From the NCBI GenBank assembly GCA_943787925.1, contig CALSOH010000002.1, positions 62,001 through 126,000 of the forward strand: 64,000 nt of DNA, given 5' to 3'. This stretch comes from TMED14 sp003507115 (GTDB lineage Bacteria; Bacteroidota; Bacteroidia; Flavobacteriales; Schleiferiaceae). Each line of letters starts with the position of its first letter. The stretch's first letter is position 1. Below are positions 55,067 through 63,481 of the stretch, piece after piece. Below the pieces are notes generated by a model. That model searched no databases. It was not told the DNA's origin and saw only the letters and a program-made list of their open reading frames with translations. Position numbers and translations under genes: made by a program.

Positions 55067-56086
55067 ATGAAGACACGTCTCCCTTGGTGGGTCTACCTCG
55101 TGCTAGGCCTCGGTATTTTCGGTTATGAATGGTGGAGTCAACGCCCGACACACCAACCCCACTTTACTTTTGACGGCCCGGCCCTAGTGATCCACGGAGG
55201 CGCCGGCGTCATCACCCGTGAAAACATGAGCCCCGCCATGGAAGCGCTTGTGCGCGCCTCCCTGGAGCGTGTTCTTGACTCGGGGTATGCGGCCTTGGCC
55301 CGGGGCGAATCGCGCATGGACGTCGTCGTGCGGGTATTGGGCATGCTTGAATCCGATAGTTTATTCAATGCGGGCATCGGAGCCGTGGTGACCGCCGAGG
55401 GACAAGCCGAACTGGACGCGTCCGTGATGGACGGGGAAACCAAGCACGCCGGAGCCGTCGCCGGTCTTCAGCATATTCTCCATCCCGCCGCCCTGGCCCA
55501 TGAAGTCATGATGCATAGCGACCATGTGTTTTTGGTGGGCGCTGGCGCGGAAGCCTTTGCGCAGGAGCGGGGCATGGGCCTGGTGCCCAACGATACGTTT
55601 TTGACCCACCGCCGCCATGCGCAATACGCCGCGTGGGCGGAACAGCATAAACGCGGCACGGTGGGTGTCGTAGTGCGCGATGCACAAGGCCATCTCGCCG
55701 CGGGCACCTCGACGGGCGGAATGATGGGCAAGCGCTGGGGACGCGTGGGAGACGTACCCGTTTTGGGGGCGGGCACCTATGCCGACGATGCCGGGGCAGC
55801 TATTTCCTGCACGGGGCATGGCGAGTATTTTATTCGTGAATCCGTGGCCTACCAAGTGAATGCGCAGATGATTTGGGGCCAAAAAACCCTGGCGGATGCT
55901 GCGCATTACACCCTCTTCGAGGTGCTCAATGCCGACGCCGGACAAGGCGGCCTCATTGGCTTGGATGCCGAAGGGCATGCCGTGATGACCTTCAACTCAC
56001 CCGGCATGTACCGGGGGGCCAAAGGCGTTGAAGTCCGCTCCCAAACGGGCGTGCCCACCCGCTATGTGGGAATCTACGGGGAATAA
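55067..56086 (+). CDS. Isoaspartyl peptidase/L-asparaginase with N-terminal membrane anchor
   Basis: 339 aa. An uncleaved-looking helix (PWWVYLVLGLGIFGYEWW, residues 6-23) precedes the Ntn-hydrolase: LVIHGGAGVI, NAGIGAVVTAEGQAELDAS, and the cleavage/nucleophile site KRGTVGVVV with Thr198, followed by AAGTSTGGMMGKRWGRVGDV. The enzyme self-cleaves before Thr198 to give alpha and beta chains and removes isoaspartyl residues or asparagine. The anchor would hold the alpha chain in the membrane, which is unusual since family members are commonly cytoplasmic, or secreted with a signal. Its 3' end is 3 bases from the next, convergent gene. Confidence 0.9.
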   Translation: MKTRLPWWVYLVLGLGIFGYEWWSQRPTHQPHFTFDGPALVIHGGAGVITRENMSPAMEALVRASLERVLDSGYAALARGESRMDVVVRVLGMLESDSLFNAGIGAVVTAEGQAELDASVMDGETKHAGAVAGLQHILHPAALAHEVMMHSDHVFLVGAGAEAFAQERGMGLVPNDTFLTHRRHAQYAAWAEQHKRGTVGVVVRDAQGHLAAGTSTGGMMGKRWGRVGDVPVLGAGTYADDAGAAISCTGHGEYFIRESVAYQVNAQMIWGQKTLADAAHYTLFEVLNADAGQGGLIGLDAEGHAVMTFNSPGMYRGAKGVEVRSQTGVPTRYVGIYGE

Positions 56087-56089
56087 GCC

Positions 56090-57124
56090 CTAGAGTCCTT
56101 TGAGGAAGGAAATGATGCCCGGGTAATACGTGTCGGCCGCATCGTACATGGCCATGTGCCCACCACCGGGACAAAAGAGGAAGCGGCCGTTCTGTACCCC
56201 TTCTGCAATCGCCCGCATCCCTTCGGGATCCATGGTGTCAAATTCAGCCCCAACGGCCAACGTGGGCACCGTGATGCGCGGCAGGTCCGCCGTGCGGTCC
56301 CAATTTCGGAGGGTGGCCTGACCCACGATGCCAAATTCGCTCGGTCCTTGCATGTAGAGATACAGGGGATAATTCAGTTTGGCAAAGCTGCGGTTGACCG
56401 GCTCTGGCCATGCATCCAAGGGTCGACGGAGCACGTGCTCCGGGTAATAATTCTCGGTGATCAAGCCGAGATAGCGTTCAGAGGTGTAGGCCCCTTGGGC
56501 TTCCAGCGCTTTGATTTCGACCAGGACATCCGGGGGCAATTGGGGACCCAAGACCTCCTGGGCATAGCGGTTGTATTCCGGGGCCGAAGCGACCATGTTG
56601 GAAATGATCAAGCCCTTGAGATGTTCTTGATGGGCCAAGGCATACTCCATGGCGAGAATGCCGCCCCATGAATGGCCCATGAGCACAAAATTGCTGGCAT
56701 CCAGGCCGAGTGCGATCCGCACCTGCTCGACCTCACTCACAAATCGCTCGATGTTCCAGAGTGCCGTATCCTCGGGGTTGTCGCTATTTCCCGAACCGAG
56801 CTGGTCGTAGTAATAGTATTCGATGCCGGCACCGGGAAAATAGCTGTCGGCCGATTCAAAGTATTCGTGTGTCGCACCGGGACCCCCGTGCAGGAGAAGG
56901 ACTTTGAGGGTCGGATTATTCCCGACGCGCTTGGTCCAAACATGGAAGGTGCCGAGCGGGGTTTCTACGGGAATACGCCGCGCACCACCCGTCCAGGCAT
57001 CGTCTCGGCCGGTTTGGTCGAAGTAGGTCGCCACTTCCGTGTTTTCAGAAGTCGATGTGGACATGTTGCACGCAGAGAACAGGCCGGCGGCGATCAGAGG
57101 AAGGAGAAGATTACGCATGGGCAT
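56090..57124 (-). CDS. Proline iminopeptidase-like alpha/beta hydrolase, lipoprotein
   Basis: 344 aa. Lipoprotein signal LLLPLIAAGLFSAC; either ATG 57124 or 57118 could be the start. The alpha/beta hydrolase fold shows the oxyanion HGGPGATHEY, the nucleophile elbow GHSWGG, and late Asp (EFDTMD) and His (GGGHMAMY). This is the layout of proline iminopeptidases and related aminopeptidases (S33), acting on N-terminal proline or other small peptides, here at the envelope. 62 nt separate it from the priA stop. Confidence 0.88.
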   Translation of the reverse strand: MPMRNLLLPLIAAGLFSACNMSTSTSENTEVATYFDQTGRDDAWTGGARRIPVETPLGTFHVWTKRVGNNPTLKVLLLHGGPGATHEYFESADSYFPGAGIEYYYYDQLGSGNSDNPEDTALWNIERFVSEVEQVRIALGLDASNFVLMGHSWGGILAMEYALAHQEHLKGLIISNMVASAPEYNRYAQEVLGPQLPPDVLVEIKALEAQGAYTSERYLGLITENYYPEHVLRRPLDAWPEPVNRSFAKLNYPLYLYMQGPSEFGIVGQATLRNWDRTADLPRITVPTLAVGAEFDTMDPEGMRAIAEGVQNGRFLFCPGGGHMAMYDAADTYYPGIISFLKGL

Positions 57125-57186
57125 AGAGATGAGATCATGTGGGAGGAAAGAGCGTAGGGAATGTACAGAAAAAGAGGGAGATCAGG

Positions 57187-59454
57187 CTACGCGGGATCGA
57201 TATCCACTACCACTTTGACCGACTTGAAATCTGGATGAAAGGCCAACTGGTCCACCGACTGGCGGATGCGTTTTTTGGTGGTCGGCAAACCTCGGTCCAC
57301 CGGGAGTTTGAGCCATAGGTGTTGGAGGTAGACATTTTTGACCCGTGCGACCGAGGGCGCATCGGGGCCCAGCACCCCTCCTCCCAGGGTTTGATTGAGT
57401 TGGCCCGCCAAGTAATGCGCCGCCTGGCTCGCCACATACTCCCGTCGATGCCGAATCTCGAGGCGCATCATGCGCACAAAAGGCGGATAATGATGTGCCT
57501 GGCGATCCTGCAGGAGTTGATCTGCCATCGCCTCGTAGTCCCCCGCCTGCACAGCGAGCAATACGGGATGTTCCGGGGTAGCCGTTTGGATATACACGCG
57601 ACCCGGGGAATCCCGGCGACCTGTGCGGCCGGCGACTTGGGTGAAGAGCTGAAAAGCGCGCTCATGCGCCCGGAAGTCCGGCAGTTGCAAGGCGTTGTCC
57701 GCTTGGAGTATGACCGCCACATCCAGGCCCTGAATATCGAGGCCCTTACCCACCATTTGGGTCCCCACCACGATGTCGACCTCCCCCTTTTCGAGCCAGT
57801 CGACAAACTGGGTCATGGCGGCTTTTTTCCGGGTGCTGTCCGAATCAATCCGGAGCACACGGGCTTGCGGGAAGAGCTCTTCAACGGTTTCCTGGACCCG
57901 CTCTGTCCCAAGCCCCCGCCATTGCCAAGCTGATTTTTGGCAGGCTGGACATTGGGCACTCGGCGTGCGCGACTGGCCACAGTAATGGCAGCGCAGGGAT
58001 TTTGATTCCTTGTGGTAGGTCACGGCCACGTCGCAATCCGTGCAGGGTTCGGTCCAACCACATGCCATGCAGGTGAGAAAGGGCGAATAGCCACGACGAT
58101 TCTGAAAAACGAGGGCCTGCTTTCCCTGGTCAAGGGACTGGGCTATCGCTTCGACGGCCGGCCTCGTGAAGGGCCCTTCCATGTGCTGAAGGGCCTGATA
58201 TTTCACCAGAGACAGCATCTCGACCTGAGGAGGCACCGAGGTCCCAAAGCGCTCGTCCAAGCGCACATACTGGTATTTTCCTGTCTTGGCATGCTGGTAG
58301 CTTTCGAGACTGGGCGTAGCCGATCCGAGGAGCAATCCGGCGTCCAAATGCCGAGCGAGCCAAACAGCCACGTCGCGACCTTGATAGCGCGGGGCGGGGT
58401 CTTGCTGTTTATAGCTGGTTTCATGCTCTTCATCGACAATCAGACACCCTAGGCGTTCCAGCGGCAAGAAAAGCCCTGAGCGCGCCGCCAAAATGAGACG
58501 AGGCGCCGAATCCGGACGGACGAGTGCTTCCCAAATATCCCGCCTTTGGCTGTCCGAAACTTGGCTGTGGTAGACCGCCAAACGCCCCGGTCCGACGGCT
58601 TTTTCCAGTCGGCGGTAGAGTTGGGCGGTCAGGGCGATTTCGGGCACGAGCATGAGGGTGTGCTGGCCCAAGGCCATGGCTTGGGCCGCCAAATGGACAT
58701 AGATTTCCGTTTTGCCACTGCCCGTAATGCCGCGAAGCAAGACGGGTTTTCCCTCTGCCCAGGCGTCTTGGACCTCCTCTAGGGCAGCCTGCTGGGCCGG
58801 GGACAATTCTGCCAGGACCGCATCGACATCCGGGAGATGCTCTTCAGATTCCCAGCGCATGCTTTTCTCCAAGATGCCCTTTTCCTGGAGCGCGCGGAGG
58901 TGGGCCGTATCTACCCCGTTCGCCTGCAGGGCTGTTTGGGGGATCCAAGGGTAAAAATCATCGGACCGCTCTGGCCAGGTGAGTGCAGATTGAAAGTACT
59001 GAAGCAGGGCTTCGGATTGCTTGACGGCCCGACCCAATTGGCCGAATACGCTCGCAATTTGCCCCTCGTCACTACGACGCCCAACCCAGCGCCAATGGGC
59101 CAAGGACCCGTCTGAGATGGTGAAAGGACCTTCCTCCCCCTCGTCCACCTTAAAAAATGCAGGCAGGGCGGCTTGCATCACCTCGCCGAGGGCACAATTG
59201 TAGTAGTGCGCCATCCAATCCCACAGGGCTAATTGTTGGGTTTGAATTCGGGGGTGGGTATCAATGGCCCGAAGGATGGGTTTGGCCTGCATGGCCGGGA
59301 CTTCGTGGAGGATGGAGCGCACCACCCCCATCAGGCAGCGTTGGCGGCCAAAGGGCACGTGCACGCGCACCCCGGGCACCGGTGGATGCGCAGCGTCCCA
59401 TACATAGGTAAAGGTGCTGTGGACCGGAACGGGGAGAATCACCTCAACCCACAT
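57187..59454 (-). CDS. priA: Primosomal replication protein PriA
   Basis: 755 aa. An N-terminal DNA-binding domain (WVEVILPVPVHSTFTYVW), the helicase with Walker A GITGSGKTE and the DEEH box, zinc fingers (CMACGWTEPCTDC, CHYCGQ, CPACQ) between the helicase lobes, and motifs VGTQMVGKGLD and QVAGRTGR. PriA restarts collapsed replication forks by loading DnaB. It is slightly shorter than the E. coli form. It begins 6 bases after the pfkA stop and probably shares its transcript. Confidence 0.95.
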   Translation of the reverse strand: MWVEVILPVPVHSTFTYVWDAAHPPVPGVRVHVPFGRQRCLMGVVRSILHEVPAMQAKPILRAIDTHPRIQTQQLALWDWMAHYYNCALGEVMQAALPAFFKVDEGEEGPFTISDGSLAHWRWVGRRSDEGQIASVFGQLGRAVKQSEALLQYFQSALTWPERSDDFYPWIPQTALQANGVDTAHLRALQEKGILEKSMRWESEEHLPDVDAVLAELSPAQQAALEEVQDAWAEGKPVLLRGITGSGKTEIYVHLAAQAMALGQHTLMLVPEIALTAQLYRRLEKAVGPGRLAVYHSQVSDSQRRDIWEALVRPDSAPRLILAARSGLFLPLERLGCLIVDEEHETSYKQQDPAPRYQGRDVAVWLARHLDAGLLLGSATPSLESYQHAKTGKYQYVRLDERFGTSVPPQVEMLSLVKYQALQHMEGPFTRPAVEAIAQSLDQGKQALVFQNRRGYSPFLTCMACGWTEPCTDCDVAVTYHKESKSLRCHYCGQSRTPSAQCPACQKSAWQWRGLGTERVQETVEELFPQARVLRIDSDSTRKKAAMTQFVDWLEKGEVDIVVGTQMVGKGLDIQGLDVAVILQADNALQLPDFRAHERAFQLFTQVAGRTGRRDSPGRVYIQTATPEHPVLLAVQAGDYEAMADQLLQDRQAHHYPPFVRMMRLEIRHRREYVASQAAHYLAGQLNQTLGGGVLGPDAPSVARVKNVYLQHLWLKLPVDRGLPTTKKRIRQSVDQLAFHPDFKSVKVVVDIDPA

Positions 59455-59460
59455 CCGTTC

Positions 59461-60429
59461 TTAAGAAAGGGCGTCTACCAATTCCAACAAATAGGGCGAA
59501 ATACTTGCGTGGTGTTTGATCGCTTGCTCCAAGGGAACATAGGCAATTTGGTTGCCTTGAACGCCGACCATCTCCCGGTTGCGCCCGGACTGCAAAGCGA
59601 GGACCGCGGCGTGGCCCATTCGGCTCGCCAAAATGCGGTCAAAGGCATTGGGTTTGCCCCCGCGCTGCGTGTGGCCAAGTACCGTGACCTTCGTTTCCCA
59701 ATCTGGAAACTGGGCCTGCACTTTTTGGGCGACATCATAGGCGCCGCCCCCATCGTCCCCTTCGGCGACGATGATGATGCCACTGCGGCGTTTTTTCTGA
59801 AAGTCCGTTTGAAGGTAGGCCACCAATCGATTCAAATCCGTGGGCGTTTCGGGAATTAAGACGCCTTCTGCTCCCGCGGCGATGCCCGTGCGCAGCGCAA
59901 TAAATCCGGCATCTCGGCCCATGACTTCCACAAAAAACAAGCGGTTGTGGGAGGCGGCGGTGTCGCGAATCTTGTCCACCGCCTCGACAGCCGTGTCCAC
60001 GGCGGTTTGGTAGCCAATCGTGTAGTCGGTGCCAAAGAGGTCGTTGTCAATCGTGCCAGGGCAACCCATGACGGCGATGCCATGCTCCTCGGATAGGATT
60101 TTGGCCCCCGTGAAGGACCCATCTCCGCCGATGACCACCAAGCCATCGATGCCCCGTTGACGGAGGTGTGCTGCGGCTTTGGCTCGGCCTTCGGGCGTAC
60201 GGAATTCCGCAGAGCGCGCGGTTTGCAGGAACGTTCCTCCGCGGTGAATAATGTTGCGCACGTCGTAGCGCGTTAAGGCGACGCCATCGTCTTCCATCAA
60301 GCCTTCGTAGCCCCGGTAAAATCCGGTGACTTCCATGCCATGAAGAGTCGCGGTGCGCACCACGGCACGGACACAGGCATTCATGCCGGGGGAATCTCCG
60401 CCCGAAGTGAGTACTCCAATGTGTTTCAT
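59461..60429 (-). CDS. pfkA: ATP-dependent 6-phosphofructokinase
   Basis: 322 aa. N-terminal KHIGVLTSGGDSPGMNACVR, FYRGYEGL, the ATP-type VIGGDGSFTG (GGDGS, rather than the GGDDS of PPi-dependent enzymes), the catalytic GTIDNDL, and VEVMGRDAGFIAL. The reaction is fructose 6-phosphate to fructose 1,6-bisphosphate, committing to glycolysis. Its start overlaps the RNA methyltransferase stop by 4 bases (ATGA); priA follows after 6 bases. Confidence 0.96.
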   Translation of the reverse strand: MKHIGVLTSGGDSPGMNACVRAVVRTATLHGMEVTGFYRGYEGLMEDDGVALTRYDVRNIIHRGGTFLQTARSAEFRTPEGRAKAAAHLRQRGIDGLVVIGGDGSFTGAKILSEEHGIAVMGCPGTIDNDLFGTDYTIGYQTAVDTAVEAVDKIRDTAASHNRLFFVEVMGRDAGFIALRTGIAAGAEGVLIPETPTDLNRLVAYLQTDFQKKRRSGIIIVAEGDDGGGAYDVAQKVQAQFPDWETKVTVLGHTQRGGKPNAFDRILASRMGHAAVLALQSGRNREMVGVQGNQIAYVPLEQAIKHHASISPYLLELVDALS

Positions 60430-61568
60430 GATGCGTAAATATCAAACTGTTGCCACATGCAATCCAAATCTCCGTTCTGGAAGGGAATGCGCTGGGTCGC
60501 CTTCATTTGAATGGCTTTGTTTGCCGCGGCGCTGGGGATAACCACCCACGCGGTCCACCCGGTATAATGTGCCCGGAGATGGGCCCCGATGCGGCTGTAC
60601 GTCTCTTCAACATCCGTTTCCAAACGACGGCCGTAGGGAGGATTGATGACCAGCATCCCACGCTCGGCAGGAGGACGCGTATTTTCAAAGGCCTCCACGG
60701 ACCACGTAATGCGCTCGTCGACCAGCGCGGCCACGGCATTGGCCTGGGCTACATCCATGGCGCGACCATCGATGTCCGAGGCGAAAATAGGGACGGAAGA
60801 TTCCGAAATTCTCTTCAAGGCCGCCGCTTCAATAGTGGCGTGCAGCTCCTTGTCGTAATCCAGCCAATGCATGAATCCGAATGATTTGCGGTAGATCCCG
60901 GCAGGCAGGCGGTCTGCAATGATGGCCGCTTCAATGGCCAAGGTGCCCGATCCACACATGGGATCATACAAAACGCGGTCTCCACGGTAGCCCGTCATAC
61001 GCAGCAGGCCATTCGCTAGGACCTCGCTCATCGGCGCCATGGTCATCTCTTGACGATAGCCCCGTTTGTGGAGGGATTCTCCGGAAGCGTCCAAACTTAC
61101 GGTACAGTGTCGTTTGTTCAAGTGGAGTTCAATTCGGATGTCCGCGAATTCGCGATCTACCGACGGGCGTTTGCCTGTTTTAATACGGAAGCGATCCACG
61201 ATACCATCTTTCACCACCAAGGCAGCATAGCCGGTATGTGAAAAAGCGGCGTGGCTTCCCGAGGCATAAACCGCGAAGGTCTTATCGGGGTGAAACCACT
61301 TTTCCCAGGGAATTTTCTGGACCCCCATGAGGAGTTCCTCGGGGGTGGTGACTTCAATGTATTTCAAGGGGCGCAAGATGCGCGCCGCCGTACCCAAGCA
61401 GAGGTTGGCCTTGTAAAGAAATCCTAAATCGCCCTTGAATTTGACCGCGCGGGTCATCGGCGTTAAGTCGCGTGCACCAAGCTTTAGCAATTCATCCCGG
61501 AGGACATCTTCGAGACCCATCAGGGTCTTAGCGATGAAGACCTCATCGGGGGGGGGGTTATTCGCCAT
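60426..61568 (-). CDS. THUMP-domain RNA methyltransferase (RlmL-type)
   Basis: 380 aa from ATG 61568 (MANNPPPDEVFIAKTLMG). An N-terminal THUMP RNA-binding domain (about 1-160) precedes a Rossmann methyltransferase with DPMCGSGTLAIEAA, the cofactor-binding FASDIDGRAMDVA and the catalytic NPPYGRRL. This is the layout of RlmL N-terminal and YpsC-like enzymes, which make m2G in 23S rRNA. Codons 4-7 contain a run of ten C residues, a possible slippage site. It overlaps the preceding lipoprotein gene by 11 bases and pfkA by 4. Confidence 0.9.
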   Translation of the reverse strand: MANNPPPDEVFIAKTLMGLEDVLRDELLKLGARDLTPMTRAVKFKGDLGFLYKANLCLGTAARILRPLKYIEVTTPEELLMGVQKIPWEKWFHPDKTFAVYASGSHAAFSHTGYAALVVKDGIVDRFRIKTGKRPSVDREFADIRIELHLNKRHCTVSLDASGESLHKRGYRQEMTMAPMSEVLANGLLRMTGYRGDRVLYDPMCGSGTLAIEAAIIADRLPAGIYRKSFGFMHWLDYDKELHATIEAAALKRISESSVPIFASDIDGRAMDVAQANAVAALVDERITWSVEAFENTRPPAERGMLVINPPYGRRLETDVEETYSRIGAHLRAHYTGWTAWVVIPSAAANKAIQMKATQRIPFQNGDLDCMWQQFDIYAS

Positions 61569-61929
61569 CAGGAGAAATAGGTTGCACCGATGCAGAGAAA
61601 GCCGCCGCCCCAAGGCTCACGGGCATGTCTACAAAGACATATTCGCCGTGGAGACTATCTCCCGCAGCTAGGTATTCAATAATCGTATCGGCAGCTCGGA
61701 CCGAACCGGCCACCAGTTGAAATCTATACGATACCGTTGTGTCCGTCTCCCCACCCACCAAGGTATATCGGAGGGTGTAGAGCCTTTCCTCCCCGAGCTC
61801 GATGGTATCTAACTCCGCCGCATATTCATAGGGGAAGGGGTGAGATTCGATCGAGGTCTCGGATTCTGTGGTCGGGCTACATGCCCAGACAGAAGCGACG
61901 ATTAAAAAGGAAAGACTGGCTTTGTTCAT
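61558..61929 (-). CDS. Small predicted lipoprotein
   Basis: 123 aa from ATG 61929 (MNKASLSFLIVASVWAC) with a lipobox Cys17, then an acidic, Thr/Ser-rich beta protein (TIELGEERLYTLRYTL, QLVAGSVRAADTIIE). No family recognised. It overlaps the RNA methyltransferase start by 11 bases, so expression is probably coupled; a functional link to RNA modification is not evident. Divergent from the TauE gene. Confidence 0.75.
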   Translation of the reverse strand: MNKASLSFLIVASVWACSPTTESETSIESHPFPYEYAAELDTIELGEERLYTLRYTLVGGETDTTVSYRFQLVAGSVRAADTIIEYLAAGDSLHGEYVFVDMPVSLGAAAFSASVQPISPDGE

Positions 61930-61947
61930 GGTCAAAATGGAATCATT

Positions 61948-61955
61948 CAAAGGTA
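61948..61955 (-). promoter_or_regulatory. -7 box TACCTTTG for the small lipoprotein operon
   Basis: Exact TAnnTTTG match, 18 nt from the ATG at 61929; it would drive the lipoprotein, the RNA methyltransferase, pfkA and priA. Confidence 0.55.
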
Positions 61956-61966
61956 CAACCCTCCCC

Positions 61967-61974
61967 TATCTTTG
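61967..61974 (+). promoter_or_regulatory. -7 box TATCTTTG for the TauE/SafE gene
   Basis: Exact TAnnTTTG match, 6 nt before ATG 61981. Confidence 0.6.
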
Positions 61975-61980
61975 GGGGGC

Positions 61981-62748
61981 ATGAGCTGGGAAATGGATCT
62001 CCTTTTTTTTCTGGGTGGCTGCCTTGCAGGCATCGTCAATACTCTGGCGGGAAATGGCTCTGCGATTACCGTGAGTCTCTTGCTCTTTGGCGGACTTGAT
62101 GGGGCGGTGGCCAATGCGACGAACCGCGTCGGCGTCATTCTGCAAACCTTCACCAGCATTACGAGTGTGCGGCCTAGCGCGCGCAAGCGCTACCTCTTGC
62201 ACCGCGGCAAGGGGCTGATACTCCCAACCCTCTTGGGATCTTTTGCCGGAGGTTGGGTAGGGACGCAAGTCAGCGCGGACGGCATGGAGTGGTCCCTTGC
62301 CATCGTGATGGTAGGCATGCTGGTGACCCTATTTTGGAAACCGGAAGCCTGGGGTGGCCCCTCCGAAGTGCTGCGGCGCCTACGGCCCTGGCAAAGTGGC
62401 CTATTGTTCTTTATCATTGGCTTTTACGGGGGCTACATCCAAATGGGTATAGGCATTCTCATGTTATCCGTACTCGTACTTGTCGACCGTTGGAATTTGC
62501 GGGATGCCAATGTGATTAAGTTACTCATGGCCCTGGTGCTCGCCCTCCCTGCGGGCATCCTGTACATTCAAAGTGGATTGGTCGAATGGCGTCCCGGCAT
62601 CATCCTCGCTTTGGGATCCATGCTCGGGGCGTGGATTGGAGGGCGCTACATCGTGCGCATCCCGAAAGCCCAACCCTATGTCCGTTGGGTCCTCATTGCT
62701 GTCGTGGTATTTGGGGCGGCACAGTCCATCTACAAAGCCATGACCTAA
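61981..62748 (+). CDS. TauE/SafE-family membrane exporter
   Basis: 255 aa with about eight helices in two halves. The family pattern is seen in GGCLAGIVNTLAGNGSAITV in the first helix pair and FFIIGFYGGYIQMGIGILML in the second half. Members move sulfur-containing anions such as sulfite or sulfoacetate, but most are uncharacterised. The ATG at 61981 is chosen over the TTG three codons upstream because the TATCTTTG box ends 6 nt before it. Confidence 0.88.
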   Translation: MSWEMDLLFFLGGCLAGIVNTLAGNGSAITVSLLLFGGLDGAVANATNRVGVILQTFTSITSVRPSARKRYLLHRGKGLILPTLLGSFAGGWVGTQVSADGMEWSLAIVMVGMLVTLFWKPEAWGGPSEVLRRLRPWQSGLLFFIIGFYGGYIQMGIGILMLSVLVLVDRWNLRDANVIKLLMALVLALPAGILYIQSGLVEWRPGIILALGSMLGAWIGGRYIVRIPKAQPYVRWVLIAVVVFGAAQSIYKAMT

Positions 62749-62753
62749 CTTTG
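62746..62753 (+). promoter_or_regulatory. -7 box TAACTTTG for the ZIP gene
   Basis: Exact TAnnTTTG match, overlapping the TauE stop and ending 5 nt before ATG 62759. Confidence 0.6.
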
Positions 62754-62758
62754 TGACC

Positions 62759-63469
62759 ATGTCCACCACGCTGATCGCTATACTCATCCTAATTGGCCCC
62801 ATCTTCTTGGGTGCCATTGCAGGCTTCCGTTCCATACCGAGTGCCTGGCTAGCCAAAAGCAATGCCTTTTCCGGGGCCTTTCTCTTCGCGGTCACCGTAT
62901 TTCTTTGGATTCCTGAATTGGCCCATGTGGAGCCTGACCGAGCACTACCCTGGGGATTGTGGATCGTATTGGGCTATTTCCTTCAGTTTGCCTTGGACAG
63001 CCGATCCAAAGGTTTGGAGCACGGTCACATCCACCACCACGACCCCAATCCCTGGCCCGCCTACATCGGACTGCTGATTCACTCCGTCGTCGAAGGCGTA
63101 CCCATGTTGCGCTTGCCCGAATCGGAGCAACTGGCCTTTGCCCTGTCCCTGGGCGTGCACAATCTCCCCATCGCCGCCTTGTTGGCCTTTTGGCTCCGCC
63201 AATGTGGCATACCCTTCCGCCAAGTCCTCGGCGCTTTACTCGGAATGAGTTTGGCCGCACCCTTAGGCGCCTTGGTGGGAACCCTGTTGCCCTTGGATGT
63301 CCCCGGCATGGAAGGATTTATTGGTGGCTTGGTCGTCGGCATCTTCCTCCATGTCTCGAGTACCATACTCCTTGAACTTCAAAAAGACCACCGATTGCCT
63401 GCAGCGCTTTGGCTGATTGTCATCGTCGGATTACTCTCGGGCTTTGGCCTCTCTCAATTCATTCATTAA
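62759..63469 (+). CDS. ZIP-family metal transporter
   Basis: 236 aa, about eight helices. A His-rich loop (GLEHGHIHHHDPNP) lies before helix 4, which holds HSVVEGVPM; helix 5 carries LGVHNLPIAALLAF. These HSxxEG and HNxP motifs form the metal site of ZIP importers for zinc, iron or manganese. The metal is not fixed by sequence. An in-frame GTG at 62753 is possible, but the box spacing favours 62759. tpx follows 12 nt after the stop. Confidence 0.86.
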   Translation: MSTTLIAILILIGPIFLGAIAGFRSIPSAWLAKSNAFSGAFLFAVTVFLWIPELAHVEPDRALPWGLWIVLGYFLQFALDSRSKGLEHGHIHHHDPNPWPAYIGLLIHSVVEGVPMLRLPESEQLAFALSLGVHNLPIAALLAFWLRQCGIPFRQVLGALLGMSLAAPLGALVGTLLPLDVPGMEGFIGGLVVGIFLHVSSTILLELQKDHRLPAALWLIVIVGLLSGFGLSQFIH

Positions 63470-63481
63470 ACCTCTTGGATC

